64,000 bases of DNA from Blautia sp. BIOML-A1 (GCF_009883055.1 NZ_WWVR01000010.1:1-64000); one strand, 5' to 3'; counted from the stretch's first letter, positions 24,660 to 34,116 are shown. The notes: generated by a model from the letters alone, not told the origin. A program made the numbers and translations.

Positions 24660-25734
24660 GATCTGTTCCTCCCATCATTTCCATAAATCTGTCAAACAGG
24701 TAGCTGGAATCCTGTGGTCCCGGGCAGGCTTCTGGATGGAACTGCACGGTAAAGATGTTTTTGCCTGTGTAAGCCATACCTTCGTTGGTACCGTCATTTA
24801 CATTGACAAAAGCAGGTTTCGCAATACCTTTCTTCTCAAGTGCCTCCGCATCAACCACATATCCGTGATTCTGTGAAGAAATATAAACACGTCCCGTTGC
24901 AAGATCCTTAACCGGATGGTTTCCGCCTCTGTGTCCATATTTCATCTTATGTGTATCACCGCCTGTGGCAAGTGCCATCAGCTGATGTCCCAGACAGATT
25001 GCAAAAATCGGCACATCAGACTCATACAGCTTACGGATTTCTTCTATTATAGTGGTGCATTCCTTCGGATCTCCAGGTCCATTGCTGAGCATGATGCCAT
25101 CCGGCTTGTCAGCGAGGATTTCTTCTGCCGGTGTCAGCGCCGGATAAATCGTTACCTGGCAGCCTCTCTCATTCAGAGAACGTGCAATGTTGCGTTTTGC
25201 ACCAAAGTCCATAAGAGCAACCTTTGGTCCTTTTCCCTTGAGAACATCTTTCTCCTGGCAGGTAACTTTCTCAACTACTTTTCCTGTTGTATAGGCTTTT
25301 AAACGGGGGATTATTTCATCTAAATTATAATTTTCATTGACTGTGATCATACCATTCATGGTACCTTTTTCACGAAGAATTTTGGTGAGAGCACGAGTGT
25401 CAATACCTGCAATACCCGGTATATCATGCTTTTCAAGGAAATGCTGAATCGTATCCACACTTCTGAAGTTACTTGGGATACGGGATAATTCACGAACAAT
25501 AAAACCATCAATCCAGGGTTTCCTGGACTCCTGGTCCTCATAACAAATACCATAATTGCCAATCAAAGGATAAGTCATGCAGACAGCCTGTCCTGCATAC
25601 GATGGGTCGGTCATTACTTCAAGATATCCTGTCATGGAAGTATTAAAAACAATCTCACTGATAACTTCTCTTGTCGAACCGATACTGGTTCCTTTAAACA
25701 CATGGCCGTCTTCTAATATCAGAAATGCTTTCAT
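24646..25734 (-). CDS. carA: Carbamoyl-phosphate synthase small (glutaminase) subunit
   Basis: A protein of 362 residues. The class I glutamine amidotransferase triad is present: Cys in FAICLGHQL and His-x-Glu in FHPEA. An N-terminal CarA domain (residues 1 to about 150) precedes it. Releases ammonia from glutamine and channels it to CarB. Transcribed from the promoter at 25772-25800 with AGGGAGA before ATG. The leader is only about 30 bases, so no PyrR-type attenuator fits. Confidence 0.97.
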   Translation of the reverse strand: MKAFLILEDGHVFKGTSIGSTREVISEIVFNTSMTGYLEVMTDPSYAGQAVCMTYPLIGNYGICYEDQESRKPWIDGFIVRELSRIPSNFRSVDTIQHFLEKHDIPGIAGIDTRALTKILREKGTMNGMITVNENYNLDEIIPRLKAYTTGKVVEKVTCQEKDVLKGKGPKVALMDFGAKRNIARSLNERGCQVTIYPALTPAEEILADKPDGIMLSNGPGDPKECTTIIEEIRKLYESDVPIFAICLGHQLMALATGGDTHKMKYGHRGGNHPVKDLATGRVYISSQNHGYVVDAEALEKKGIAKPAFVNVNDGTNEGMAYTGKNIFTVQFHPEACPGPQDSSYLFDRFMEMMGGTDHAEK

Positions 25735-25771
25735 ATAATCTCCCTTTCTGTTTTTTATCTAAATCTTCGAG

Positions 25772-25800
25772 ATTATATCATATGAATTTCACTTTTTCAA
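25772..25800 (-). promoter_or_regulatory. carA promoter
   Basis: On the minus strand TTGAAA (complement of 25795-25800), a 17-base spacer and TATAAT (complement of 25772-25777). It predicts a short leader of about 30 bases. Confidence 0.8.
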
Positions 25801-25909
25801 CAGATTCCGATGCTAAAAATAATTCAGTTGCACTCAAAAACTTTTCTTCGGTGAATTGTTGCAGTTGAAAAGACAAACAAAAAAATTACACTAATTTTCA
25901 AATTTTCTC

Positions 25910-25938
25910 TTGACTTTTTGTGTTCTATGGGTTATGAT
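25910..25938 (+). promoter_or_regulatory. Promoter of the tRNA-Leu pair
   Basis: TTGACT (25910-25915), 17-base spacer, TATGAT (25933-25938), 39 bases before the first tRNA. Confidence 0.75.
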
Positions 25939-25976
25939 AGTCAAGCAGTCGACGAGTGCGATTGATTATTATGAAT

Positions 25977-26060
25977 GCAGGAGTGGCGGAATTGGCAGAC
26001 GCGCAGGCTTCAGGTGCCTGTGGTCGCAAGATCGTGTGGGTTCAAGTCCCATCTCCTGCA
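25977..26060 (+). tRNA. tRNA-Leu (anticodon CAG), copy 1
   Basis: Acceptor GCAGGAG (25977-25983) pairs with CTCCTGC (26053-26059), followed by discriminator A. The anticodon stem CAGGC/GCCTG closes loop TTCAGGT, giving anticodon CAG (reads CUG). The long variable arm GTGGTCGCAAGATCGT and the T arm GGTTCAAGTCCC are typical of tRNA-Leu. CCA is not encoded. Confidence 0.95.
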
Positions 26061-26101
26061 TTAATCAGACAATTCTACAGGATGTCTGGTTCATATGAAA
26101 T

Positions 26102-26185
26102 GCAGGAGTGGCGGAATTGGCAGACGCGCAGGCTTCAGGTGCCTGTGGTCGCAAGATCGTGTGGGTTCAAGTCCCATCTCCTGCA
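26102..26185 (+). tRNA. tRNA-Leu (anticodon CAG), copy 2
   Basis: Identical to copy 1 over all 84 bases and 41 bases downstream, so a tandem duplication. The CCA end is not encoded. A T-rich run follows, and a strong hairpin terminator lies at 26236. Confidence 0.95.
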
Positions 26186-26235
26186 TTCTTTTTTTGCAAA
26201 AAATATCTTATATCCGAGCAAACTATTTCAGAGCA

Positions 26236-26284
26236 AAATCCCGGGATTTTCTGAGCAATTTCAGAATTCCCGGGATTTTATTTA
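26236..26284. terminator. Bidirectional terminator between the tRNA pair and the convergent operon
   Basis: AAATCCCGGGATTTTCTGA (26236-26254) pairs with TCAGAATTCCCGGGATTT (26261-26278) with one mismatch and one bulge, followed by TATTT. It serves both strands and overlaps the last bases of the minus-strand gene. Confidence 0.85.
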
Positions 26285-27973
26285 CTCCTTCTTCACAGAA
26301 TCATCTGTGATCTGATATACATCCACATTTCCGATTGTTTTTACAAAAACAGCCTCTGCATTCTCGGCATAATACTGTCGTATATACTTAAGGGTCAGAT
26401 CAATATTGTCATCCACCAGATAGACATTTTCATTATTGACCACATCTCTGTACGGATTTATGATCCCACGTACTTCCATGGCTCTGGTATATCCCGGCGT
26501 CCGGCATTCCCAGCCGCCAAACCAGTATACATTATCAAGAAGATTCTCAGGCATACGGTCAAAAGGCCCATAGCACACGATCTCTGACAGCATGCCGCTC
26601 TTTGCAAGATAGGTATGCTCCTTATCTGTTCCTATTGTTTCAAGAACCGCTCTCTGACTCACCCTTGCTTCCGGTATGGAGGATGTTGCGAGCCGCCAGT
26701 CCTTATACATCATGAACTGTCCCAGCACCACACAGATCATACACAACAGCACCGACACCTTTGTATTCATATATCTGACTTCTCCAGATGAAAAAATCCA
26801 CAGCATCACAAGACATGCACTAAACCACAGACCCACATCTACACGATTGACCATATAGCGTCCCTGATAATACAGATAAAAATATACCGCCACAAGCAGC
26901 AGACATTCTGCCAGTACTGAAATTACAGAACAGACATCTTTTTTTCCGCATAAGAGCCAGAGCACAGCAAAGACTGCAAAGAAATAAAACATCGGCATCC
27001 TGAGAAGATCGGACGGAAACCTTCTGAGAAAAGCAGTCACTGTCCGGATCGTCAGCGGTCTCTTCTGTTTCAGATCCACCAGTTTCTTCATGACCTCTGT
27101 ATCAAATTTCTCTGTATCGTTGAAATTCCAGCTTTTGTATAATTCATATGCCTCTCTGCTGATCCCAAGTTCCTCGTAAATCTCCTGATTACTGTCATAA
27201 TCTGGAAATCCATAATCCAGAAGTTCCGAACGCAGCTGGTTGAATTCCTGATATTCCTTCCATTCTGCACTCCGGTACTTTGAAGAATCCCACCTGTCCA
27301 CACCGAATACGCTCAAAAGAAGTACTCCAAATGTCAGAACGCAGATTCCAAGTCTGCGAAGCTTTTTGTTCCTGTACTTTCGAAGATCGAACAAAAACAA
27401 CAATCCTGCCCCTGCCATCAGTCCACAGCTTGCCCAGAACTGATCCTCTCTGTACATATAGGCGATGACCGCCAGTAAAATCCCTCCTGCAATCCCCCAC
27501 CAGGAATACTTCTCCTGCTCCAGCAGATAAAGTAAGAGAAATACTGCCGCTGCTGCTGCGATCCCTGCTGTTTTGGTGAACTGCAGATGAATATATCCTT
27601 CATATCCAAATCCGCATGCAAGAATCACAAAAAGACACAGGCCGGAAATTTCTCCCAGCCTGCTTATCAACACATAAGTAACCACAGTAAATGCCGCAAA
27701 AAGGATCATATACTGAACAATTGTATACCATGGCAGTCTGCCTGTCACTCCATACAGAAGGCGGTAGATCATTCCCAGTCCGTAATTCTGAAATACCAGA
27801 TGTGCATCCTTTACGCCTCGCAGACCACTCCCAAGCTCTGCAAAAACAATGTCATCATTTGTCTCAAATGATGGACGCATAAATGCCGCCATAGCTCCCA
27901 GTATTAAAAGATTGGATATCAGTGCCACAGATATTTTTCTGTATTTCTGTTTTAAATAAGTCCTGTCCTGCAT
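26282..27973 (-). CDS. Polytopic membrane protein, possible GT-C-type glycosyltransferase
   Basis: A protein of 563 residues from ATG 27973 (AGGAAA upstream; a TTG 18 bases earlier is less likely). About ten membrane helices, with the first outer loop containing ETNDD, an acidic motif at the place where GT-C enzymes hold their catalytic Asp. A large soluble loop lies at about residues 225-315 and the C-terminal 120 residues are soluble. Not matched to a named family. It is the last gene of the clpX operon. A role in surface glycan or lipid-linked sugar transfer is a guess from topology. Confidence 0.6.
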   Translation of the reverse strand: MQDRTYLKQKYRKISVALISNLLILGAMAAFMRPSFETNDDIVFAELGSGLRGVKDAHLVFQNYGLGMIYRLLYGVTGRLPWYTIVQYMILFAAFTVVTYVLISRLGEISGLCLFVILACGFGYEGYIHLQFTKTAGIAAAAAVFLLLYLLEQEKYSWWGIAGGILLAVIAYMYREDQFWASCGLMAGAGLLFLFDLRKYRNKKLRRLGICVLTFGVLLLSVFGVDRWDSSKYRSAEWKEYQEFNQLRSELLDYGFPDYDSNQEIYEELGISREAYELYKSWNFNDTEKFDTEVMKKLVDLKQKRPLTIRTVTAFLRRFPSDLLRMPMFYFFAVFAVLWLLCGKKDVCSVISVLAECLLLVAVYFYLYYQGRYMVNRVDVGLWFSACLVMLWIFSSGEVRYMNTKVSVLLCMICVVLGQFMMYKDWRLATSSIPEARVSQRAVLETIGTDKEHTYLAKSGMLSEIVCYGPFDRMPENLLDNVYWFGGWECRTPGYTRAMEVRGIINPYRDVVNNENVYLVDDNIDLTLKYIRQYYAENAEAVFVKTIGNVDVYQITDDSVKKE

Positions 27974-27993
27974 TCTGTCATTTCCTGCCAAAT

Positions 27994-29319
27994 TTATTTA
28001 TTCAGATATTTATAGACTGTTCCCGAAATATCCCGGATACGCGGGATCGCATATCCTTCACTTCCGGTCCTTGAGAAAACACAGATTACATAATCTGTCT
28101 TTTTCCCAAAAACAATTGCCATATCATGATCCACACTGGAAGTTTCTCCTGTCTTATTTGCCACTCTGACACCAGACGGAAGACCTGACGGTATTTTCCA
28201 TCTCCTGGTCTGTCTCAGAAGAAGATTCAACATTGCTTTAGAGTATTTCTGTGATACACAAGTACCATTGTAAATATGTTCCAAAAGAACTCCGCAGTCT
28301 TTTGCCGAAGACACGTTGCTTCTGCCATCTCCTGCATAAGAAGAAGCTGCCGGATGAAGACTGTGATGACATCCTGTTTCCGTGTATTTATTTGCACTCA
28401 GATAACGGTTGATCGTCTTGGTACCATCAAGAAAGCTTCTGGAACTGCTGTTATATCTTATCAGCTGGTTGCATGCCTCATTATCACTCACAGTGATCAT
28501 GTCTGTCAGAAGACTCTTTACTGTCGCATTGTATTTAAGCTTTCCCTTCTGGATCTGATCAAAAGTGGATGCCATAACAAATGCCTTGATCGTACTCGCC
28601 GGATACATCTCCTGATCATTCAGATTGATCACAGCCCCACTCTTAAGATCTTTGACATAAACCGACCAGGCTCCACCATATCCGTTCAGCATCTGACACA
28701 GTTTCTTTTTGAGACCGTTCAGTTCCATATCTTTCTTTGTGCATTTGTGTCCTTCAAAATCCACATAACTTCCATCCGGAAGTTTCTTACTGCGGGCAAT
28801 GGTTCCATCTGCCTGAAGATAATAGCCCCATCTCCAGCAATTCTCATAGCGTTTCCCGTAAGAACTAAGAAGATATTTCTGGCTTCCTATCTTGATCCAT
28901 CCTCTTTTGCAGTAAAGGCTTCCGTTCTTTCCGCCAAAATAAAAGGTTCCCTTGAATTTCCTGCCTGCGATCACAGCGTTTACTTTATGAAAATGCCTGC
29001 CTTTACAAAGCCGGCCTCTTTTGTCAAACATATAATACCCACTGCTTAAGCCTTTTCCTGCCGGCACTTTGATGTAATTGAATCCACCAATGCGCTTTCC
29101 ACTCTTATCTTTGAGCCACCAGTTATAACCTGTATCAAGCAAATATCTGCCACTCTTATCTGCCAGTTTGATCTTTACAGTTTTCTTTGTTGATGTAGCA
29201 GCCTGCGTTTCTGCTGTTGAAAATGTCAGAACTCCAACAGCTGCGATCAGAAATAATACCGCAAACAGCAGACATTTCATCTTATTTCTGCCAGATTTTA
29301 GTTGAATATTCCCTCTCAT
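27994..29319 (-). CDS. Class A beta-lactamase-fold serine hydrolase with N-terminal glucan/choline-binding-like repeats
   Basis: A protein of 441 residues. After an N-terminal hydrophobic signal or anchor (about 14-40) come repeats resembling cell-wall-binding units (GWIKIGSQKYLLSS, YYLQADGTIA; about 50-190). The catalytic domain (about 205-441) has S242-T-I-K245, S278-D-N280 and K389-T-G391, the three motifs of class A beta-lactamases and related PBPs. The catalytic Glu of the omega loop is not obvious, so it could be a wall-modifying hydrolase or transpeptidase-like enzyme and not a drug-hydrolysing one. GGGAGAGAG precedes the start. Confidence 0.75.
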   Translation of the reverse strand: MRGNIQLKSGRNKMKCLLFAVLFLIAAVGVLTFSTAETQAATSTKKTVKIKLADKSGRYLLDTGYNWWLKDKSGKRIGGFNYIKVPAGKGLSSGYYMFDKRGRLCKGRHFHKVNAVIAGRKFKGTFYFGGKNGSLYCKRGWIKIGSQKYLLSSYGKRYENCWRWGYYLQADGTIARSKKLPDGSYVDFEGHKCTKKDMELNGLKKKLCQMLNGYGGAWSVYVKDLKSGAVINLNDQEMYPASTIKAFVMASTFDQIQKGKLKYNATVKSLLTDMITVSDNEACNQLIRYNSSSRSFLDGTKTINRYLSANKYTETGCHHSLHPAASSYAGDGRSNVSSAKDCGVLLEHIYNGTCVSQKYSKAMLNLLLRQTRRWKIPSGLPSGVRVANKTGETSSVDHDMAIVFGKKTDYVICVFSRTGSEGYAIPRIRDISGTVYKYLNK

Positions 29320-29336
29320 ACTCTCTCCCGTTTCAC

Positions 29337-29945
29337 TTATTCAGATTTCTCTTCCTGTACACCGGTTTCTGTTTCCGGAACCTTTTCCGTCTCGGCTTCA
29401 CCGACTGCTTCCTCTTTGGTAAGGCTGACTTTACTCCCGGTTTCTTCTGTTCCGACTGTCACATCTGTTTCCCCGGAAACTTCTTCTGCCATATCCGCTT
29501 CATCGGAAGCTTCTTCTGCCTCATAAATCTCCTCAGCTGTTCCATCCACGGTATCTCCGGCTGCTTCTTCCGGCTCCGGGCTCGGGCAGGCCACACCGCA
29601 TTTGGAACAGAACGCATCGTTTCTGCCAAGCGGATTCCCACAGGAAGGACAGAACCTGCTTCCTTTGACACCGTTCATCTCTTCCTTGTATTTGTCGATC
29701 TGTACTCTTCTTTCATCAATCTGCTCACAGATTGCCTTCTCTTCCTCTGCCAGCGGAACACCATCTCTGTATCGTTTATAGATTATTTTTCCGATATCTG
29801 CCATCGCTTTGGTTATCTGTCTCTCTTCTCCTGAGATCTTGTTTTTGAGGCGCTGTGTTTCATAGACTTCTTCTGCACGGTCGCTCAGTTCTCTTGCTGT
29901 CTTTGTCAATGTTTCTCCTAAACTGCCAAAAAAATCTTTTGCCAT
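29337..29945 (-). CDS. Zinc-ribbon protein with acidic tail
   Basis: A protein of 202 residues. The N-terminal half is helical and probably coiled coil (ARELSDRAEEVYETQRLKNK onwards, to about 95). A CxxC...CxxC zinc ribbon (FCPSCGNPLGRNDAFCSKCG) follows at about 97-116. The rest is strongly acidic and rich in Glu, Ala, Thr and Val. No signal or membrane segment. Such zinc-ribbon/coiled-coil proteins are common in Lachnospiraceae and poorly known. It follows clpX by 28 bases in the same operon. Confidence 0.7.
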   Translation of the reverse strand: MAKDFFGSLGETLTKTARELSDRAEEVYETQRLKNKISGEERQITKAMADIGKIIYKRYRDGVPLAEEEKAICEQIDERRVQIDKYKEEMNGVKGSRFCPSCGNPLGRNDAFCSKCGVACPSPEPEEAAGDTVDGTAEEIYEAEEASDEADMAEEVSGETDVTVGTEETGSKVSLTKEEAVGEAETEKVPETETGVQEEKSE

Positions 29946-29973
29946 AATAAAGCCCTCTCTTTCTTATAGAATC

Positions 29974-31398
29974 TTAGTCATTATGTGGAAGAAGCGGAAC
30001 TTCCTGTCCACGAAGCAGAATCTGTGGTCCTCCATTTCCCTCGATATATTCTTTTGTGATGATTACCTGGCCAATGCTATCATCCTTTGGAATTTCATAC
30101 ATGATATCCAGCATATATTCTTCCAGGATCGCACGCAGTGCTCTGGCTCCTGTATTCTTTTCCATTGCTTTGGCTGCGATCGCATGAAGTGCACCCTCAT
30201 CAAACTCCAGTTTCACCTCATCCAGCGCAAGCAGTTTCTGATATTGTTTCAGAATTGCATTTCTGGGCTCTGAAAGAATCTTCACCAGCATATCCTCATT
30301 CAGACCATTCAGGGTAAAAATGACAGGCAGACGTCCAAGGAACTCCGGAATCATTCCAAAGTTTCGAAGATCATCCACGGTCACCTTCTCCAGAAGGTGC
30401 GGATCATTGTCATACTTGTCCTTCAGATCCGCATAAAATCCGATAGATGCCTGCTTGTTCAGCCTCTCCTTGATGATGCTCTCGATATCCGGGAAAGCAC
30501 CTCCACAGATAAACAGAATATTTCTGGTATTTACTGTAGTTAAAGGCACCATTGCGTTCTTGCTGTTGGCACCGATCGGAACCTCCACATCTGCTCCCTC
30601 AAGAAGCTTCAGCATTCCCTGCTGTACCGCCTCCCCACTGACATCTCTCTGGTTGGTGTTTTTCTTCTTTGCGATCTTGTCAATCTCATCAATAAAGATG
30701 ATTCCATGTTCTGCCTTCTCCACATCATTGTCTGCCGCAGCCAGAAGTTTCGATACAACACTCTCAATATCATCTCCGATATAACCTGCTTCTGTCAGAG
30801 ATGTGGCGTCCGCAATTGCCAGCGGCACATCCAGAAGCTTCGCCAGTGTCTTGACCAGATAAGTCTTACCACAGCCTGTAGGTCCGATCATAAGCATATT
30901 GGATTTCTCAATATCAATGTCGTCCATCGTATCTGTTGCAACTCTCTTATAATGATTGTATACAGCCACAGACATAACCTTCTTGGCATGTTCCTGACCT
31001 ATCACATACTCATCCAACGTTGCCTTGATCTTATGCGGTGCCGGAATCTTCTTAAGATCCAGTACCGGCTCGGCCTTCTTTTCTTTCTTCTTCGGTTTGA
31101 CCTTCTTCTGCTGCATCGGATTTGACAGACTGCCTAAGTCTATCATGCTGATATTTGGCATATTAAAAAGATCGTTATAATTAAAATTACTGCTGCTCAT
31201 CTGCTGGTTCATACTGTCAAAGCTCTTCTGCATACAGTCGGAGCAGATATGTATATTATTTGGAAGATCGATCATCTTACCGGCCTGCTTTTCTGATCTG
31301 CGGCAAAGCGTACAGAATTTCTCCGGCTCATGCCTGTCATCATCATCCTGGTCTCTGATTTCTTCCTCTATGATCTCATCGTCATATTTGTCTGACAT
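29974..31398 (-). CDS. clpX: ClpX-type AAA+ unfoldase, extended paralogue
   Basis: A protein of 474 residues against about 420 for standard ClpX. The N-terminal zinc domain is intact (C29, C32, C52, C55), followed by an acidic N-terminal extension and a Lys-rich linker (about 95-115). Walker A GPTGCGKT (172-179), pore loop GYIG (205-208), Walker B IIFIDEID (233-240), and IGF (319-321), the tripeptide needed to dock ClpP. It should therefore still work with ClpP. clpP and other chaperone genes are not nearby, so this may be a second ClpX. It leads a four-gene operon from the promoter at 31493. Confidence 0.85.
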   Translation of the reverse strand: MSDKYDDEIIEEEIRDQDDDDRHEPEKFCTLCRRSEKQAGKMIDLPNNIHICSDCMQKSFDSMNQQMSSSNFNYNDLFNMPNISMIDLGSLSNPMQQKKVKPKKKEKKAEPVLDLKKIPAPHKIKATLDEYVIGQEHAKKVMSVAVYNHYKRVATDTMDDIDIEKSNMLMIGPTGCGKTYLVKTLAKLLDVPLAIADATSLTEAGYIGDDIESVVSKLLAAADNDVEKAEHGIIFIDEIDKIAKKKNTNQRDVSGEAVQQGMLKLLEGADVEVPIGANSKNAMVPLTTVNTRNILFICGGAFPDIESIIKERLNKQASIGFYADLKDKYDNDPHLLEKVTVDDLRNFGMIPEFLGRLPVIFTLNGLNEDMLVKILSEPRNAILKQYQKLLALDEVKLEFDEGALHAIAAKAMEKNTGARALRAILEEYMLDIMYEIPKDDSIGQVIITKEYIEGNGGPQILLRGQEVPLLPHND

Positions 31399-31443
31399 AA
31401 TTTACATTATCTCCTTTCGGTTTCTCGTTCTTTATAAGCCAAA

Positions 31444-31492
31444 GAACGCACAGATCTTTGGAGCCTTATTCCGGTCCGAAGTCTATGCGTTC
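31444..31492 (-). promoter_or_regulatory. Long imperfect inverted repeat at the start of the clpX transcript
   Basis: On the minus strand GAACGCATAGACTTCGGACC (complement of 31473-31492) and the segment 31444-31465 are related as an imperfect inverted repeat with a 7-base spacer. It begins right after the -10 element, so it could be an operator or a 5'-end hairpin protecting the mRNA. The outer 7 bases (GAACGCA) pair perfectly. Confidence 0.5.
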
Positions 31493-31520
31493 ATTATAAC
31501 ATAACCATTCAAGCTGTAAA
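31493..31520 (-). promoter_or_regulatory. clpX operon promoter
   Basis: On the minus strand TTTACA (complement of 31515-31520), 16-base spacer, TATAAT (complement of 31493-31498). Confidence 0.7.
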
Positions 31521-31565
31521 CTAAAGTTTTTATAAAATACTTTGCAAATCACCTGCCGTGTTACT

Positions 31566-33017
31566 TCAATCTGCGGAAGGGCGGCTTCCCAGAGTTACCT
31601 GCACGGTCTGTTCCACATACTGCCCGTTTTGCGCCCTTGCGATCGTAATATCCACAGTCTCTCCCGCGGCATAATACTTCATCTTATCATTAAGATCGTC
31701 CCTGCCGGTCACTGTCTGACCATCAAAGCCTGTAATGATATCCCCCTTACGGATTCCGGCATTATCTGCTGCCTCACCTGTGCTTACGCTGCTTACAAAA
31801 ACGCCCTCCGGCATATCAAACATTGCTGTTACCTCTGCCGACAGATCTAGCGGGTTGATTCCAAGATAGGATGCCTCCGAGCTGTCTACCTTATCTCTTG
31901 TTTCACGGCTCATCAGATCTTCAAGGATTGGCTGTGCCTTGGAGATTGGAATAGCATACCCCATTCCCTCCACTGCATTGCTTGCAAATTTGGCAGAATT
32001 GATACCAATAACCTCACCTTTCATATTGAGAAGTGCACCACCGCTGTTTCCGGGATTGATCGCTGCATCTGTCTGGATAAGACCGGAACCCGTCATATCA
32101 TCTGTGGAGATAGTCCTGTTCAGTGCACTGATCCATCCTGAAGTTACAGACTGTCCATAACCAAGTGCATTACCGATCGCAACAACCTGCTCTCCAACTT
32201 CAAGATCATCGGAGGTATCAAGCTGTGCGATTTTGATCTCAGAAAGTGTATCCTGCGGAATATCTGCTTTTGCAACTGCAATTACTGCCAGATCGTTTGA
32301 CTCATCCGTTCCTTTGATCTTGGCACTGACCGCATCCTCTACATTGATATCTGCTGAATCATCCGCGGCCGTTTCTGCTGTTTCCTGTTCTGCACTGACA
32401 ACATCCGATCCCATAAAACACACATTCAAAGTCGTCGCACCGGATACTACATGGTTATTGGTAGCAATCAGAAGCTCGTCGTCATTTTCCCCAACGATAA
32501 TACCTGATCCACTGCCCTCACTGGAATATTGCTGTGTACTTCTCGACGAAAAGCCAAATCCAAAATAATACGGAATCTCCTGAATGCTTACAGAAGTAAT
32601 CGCCACAACCGTCGGCATTGCGGTCTTTGCCACACTCGCCACGCTTCCTGTAACTTCAGAAGAAACTACACTGTTCTGTGTATCTTTTGAATCCGCTGTA
32701 GTTTCCTTCGTAAGCTGTGCTGTCTCTACCTGATTTTTCTGTTCTGTATCTGTTTCAAGAAATCTTTCTGTTGTCAGATTTACACCCTGGAAAACAATTC
32801 CCGCTACCAGACCAAATACAACTGCAAGTCCGATCGTAGTGCCTAATTTGTTCCTGGATCTCTGTTTCTTACGAGTCGGTTTTTTGTCTGAAATCTCTGA
32901 TTTCTGTGTCGAGGTTCCCTGATGCATATGATAATGTGCATAGGAAGGCGGCACGTTCGAATCTTCTACTGTCTTCTTATTCTGCGGAGCCGGATTCCAT
33001 CTACTTTCATCGTCCAT
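31566..33017 (-). CDS. htrA: HtrA/DegP-like membrane-anchored serine protease
   Basis: A protein of 483 residues. A cytoplasmic basic N-terminus, one membrane helix (about 58-78), a linker, a trypsin-like domain with H189, D242 and S325 (GNSGGA), and a C-terminal PDZ domain (about 375-475). Acts outside the membrane in quality control of exported proteins. An acidic insertion of about 25 residues (about 205-230) lies between strands before the catalytic Asp, absent from standard HtrA. AAGGGAG precedes the start. Confidence 0.92.
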   Translation of the reverse strand: MDDESRWNPAPQNKKTVEDSNVPPSYAHYHMHQGTSTQKSEISDKKPTRKKQRSRNKLGTTIGLAVVFGLVAGIVFQGVNLTTERFLETDTEQKNQVETAQLTKETTADSKDTQNSVVSSEVTGSVASVAKTAMPTVVAITSVSIQEIPYYFGFGFSSRSTQQYSSEGSGSGIIVGENDDELLIATNNHVVSGATTLNVCFMGSDVVSAEQETAETAADDSADINVEDAVSAKIKGTDESNDLAVIAVAKADIPQDTLSEIKIAQLDTSDDLEVGEQVVAIGNALGYGQSVTSGWISALNRTISTDDMTGSGLIQTDAAINPGNSGGALLNMKGEVIGINSAKFASNAVEGMGYAIPISKAQPILEDLMSRETRDKVDSSEASYLGINPLDLSAEVTAMFDMPEGVFVSSVSTGEAADNAGIRKGDIITGFDGQTVTGRDDLNDKMKYYAAGETVDITIARAQNGQYVEQTVQVTLGSRPSAD

Positions 33018-33112
33018 CTTTCTGCTCCCTTCTGTATCCCTTTTTTATATGAAAACAGTGTAACAAGCAATTGTGTTCAAAGTGTGATAACTCCTTTAAA
33101 AAAGCGTGTTTC

Positions 33113-34036
33113 TCACACATTCCAGTAAGAAGGATTCATCGTGCACCACATGATAACTCCTGATGGAAGTTTCCTGTATTTCTTTCCTGCCAGATATCCC
33201 GCATATTTAAATCCTGACTGCATGATAAAACCCGGGATCAGCCATATTTTTTTCTTTGCGATAAGATAGGAAAATGTCTGTTTTACCAGCCGGATCCCTT
33301 CTCCTTCTGACTTCACAGATTCAAAAATCTCCGGATGTTCTGCCTGAGAAACACCCAGGTCAAAATTTCTGTGAAACTGCTGTATACAGGAATAATTATG
33401 AGAATGGATCACTCTCGCCTCTGCTGCATATGCAATCTTATATCCTGCCTGGATCAGATTTCCGGCATAGATCATATCTTCATTAAAAATCGTCCGGTCT
33501 ACAAATCCGCCCAGCTTTTCAAAAATATCCTTTTTGTAGGCGGCACACACATTCGAGCAAAAGTAGGTTTTGATCCCATACTGCGGAAGGTCTGCTTTTG
33601 TTCTGACAGAAGAGAATTCCGGATAGTTAAAAGATCTCGTATAACGCTCCACAAAGCTGCAGTCTGCATTCGGAAGCTGCCTTGCATAGGCTGCTCCTGT
33701 CTGTTCGTCGTCATACAGTGCTGCGGTCAGATTCCGAAGCAGATGCCTGTCCGCCGGAAGTGCATCCTGAGTCATAAAAACCATAATGTCTGCCTCAGAC
33801 AGTCCTGCCGCCTTTTTTCTGGTGCCGCCATGGTCAAACTCTGCCTTTGGAATGTGATGTACTTCCAGAAACGGATATTTCTCATCCCATTCCTTATTCC
33901 ATAATGCATCTTCTGTATTCATGATGATAATTTTGTTTATCGGACAGTCCTGCTTATAAAGTCGTTCGATCAATTGTTCAAATTCCCTTCCCGGATGATA
34001 TGTGGGAATGATCACATCTATTGTTTTCTCCATCAT
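33113..34036 (-). CDS. GT2 glycosyltransferase, rhamnosyltransferase-like
   Basis: A protein of about 307 residues from ATG 34036 (GGAG 7 bases upstream; ATG 34048 overlaps that site). A GT-A fold starts with IDVIIPTYHPGREFEQLIER, with an acidic site FMTQDALPAD in place of DxD, and the acceptor-side motif FNEDMIYAGNLIQAGY. The pattern suits inverting rhamnosyltransferases such as RfbN or WbbL types; the sugar is inferred. It is downstream of the LCP gene in the surface locus, and followed by a short hairpin with TTTTTT near the stop. Confidence 0.8.
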   Translation of the reverse strand: MMEKTIDVIIPTYHPGREFEQLIERLYKQDCPINKIIIMNTEDALWNKEWDEKYPFLEVHHIPKAEFDHGGTRKKAAGLSEADIMVFMTQDALPADRHLLRNLTAALYDDEQTGAAYARQLPNADCSFVERYTRSFNYPEFSSVRTKADLPQYGIKTYFCSNVCAAYKKDIFEKLGGFVDRTIFNEDMIYAGNLIQAGYKIAYAAEARVIHSHNYSCIQQFHRNFDLGVSQAEHPEIFESVKSEGEGIRLVKQTFSYLIAKKKIWLIPGFIMQSGFKYAGYLAGKKYRKLPSGVIMWCTMNPSYWNV

Positions 34037-34055
34037 ATAAATCTCCATCTATAGC

Positions 34056-34088
34056 AGAAGGGAATTCCTGCCTGAGAAATTCCCTTCT
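34056..34088 (-). other. Hairpin between the LCP gene and the GT2 gene
   Basis: AGAAGGGAATT (34056-34066) and AATTCCCTTCT (34078-34088) pair perfectly over 11 bases. No U tract follows on the minus strand, so it may mark processing or stability and not termination. Confidence 0.55.
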
Positions 34089-34116
34089 AAATCGTCTTAT
34101 ATTATTACACTGCGTT

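Noticed and set aside
22311-24686. Open frame of nearly 800 codons antisense to carB
   Set aside because: Product is Cys-rich and unlike any family; carB is unmistakable on the other strand.
25956-26315. Open frames across the tRNA-Leu pair
   Set aside because: They translate the two tRNA copies and are repeats of the same tRNA sequence.
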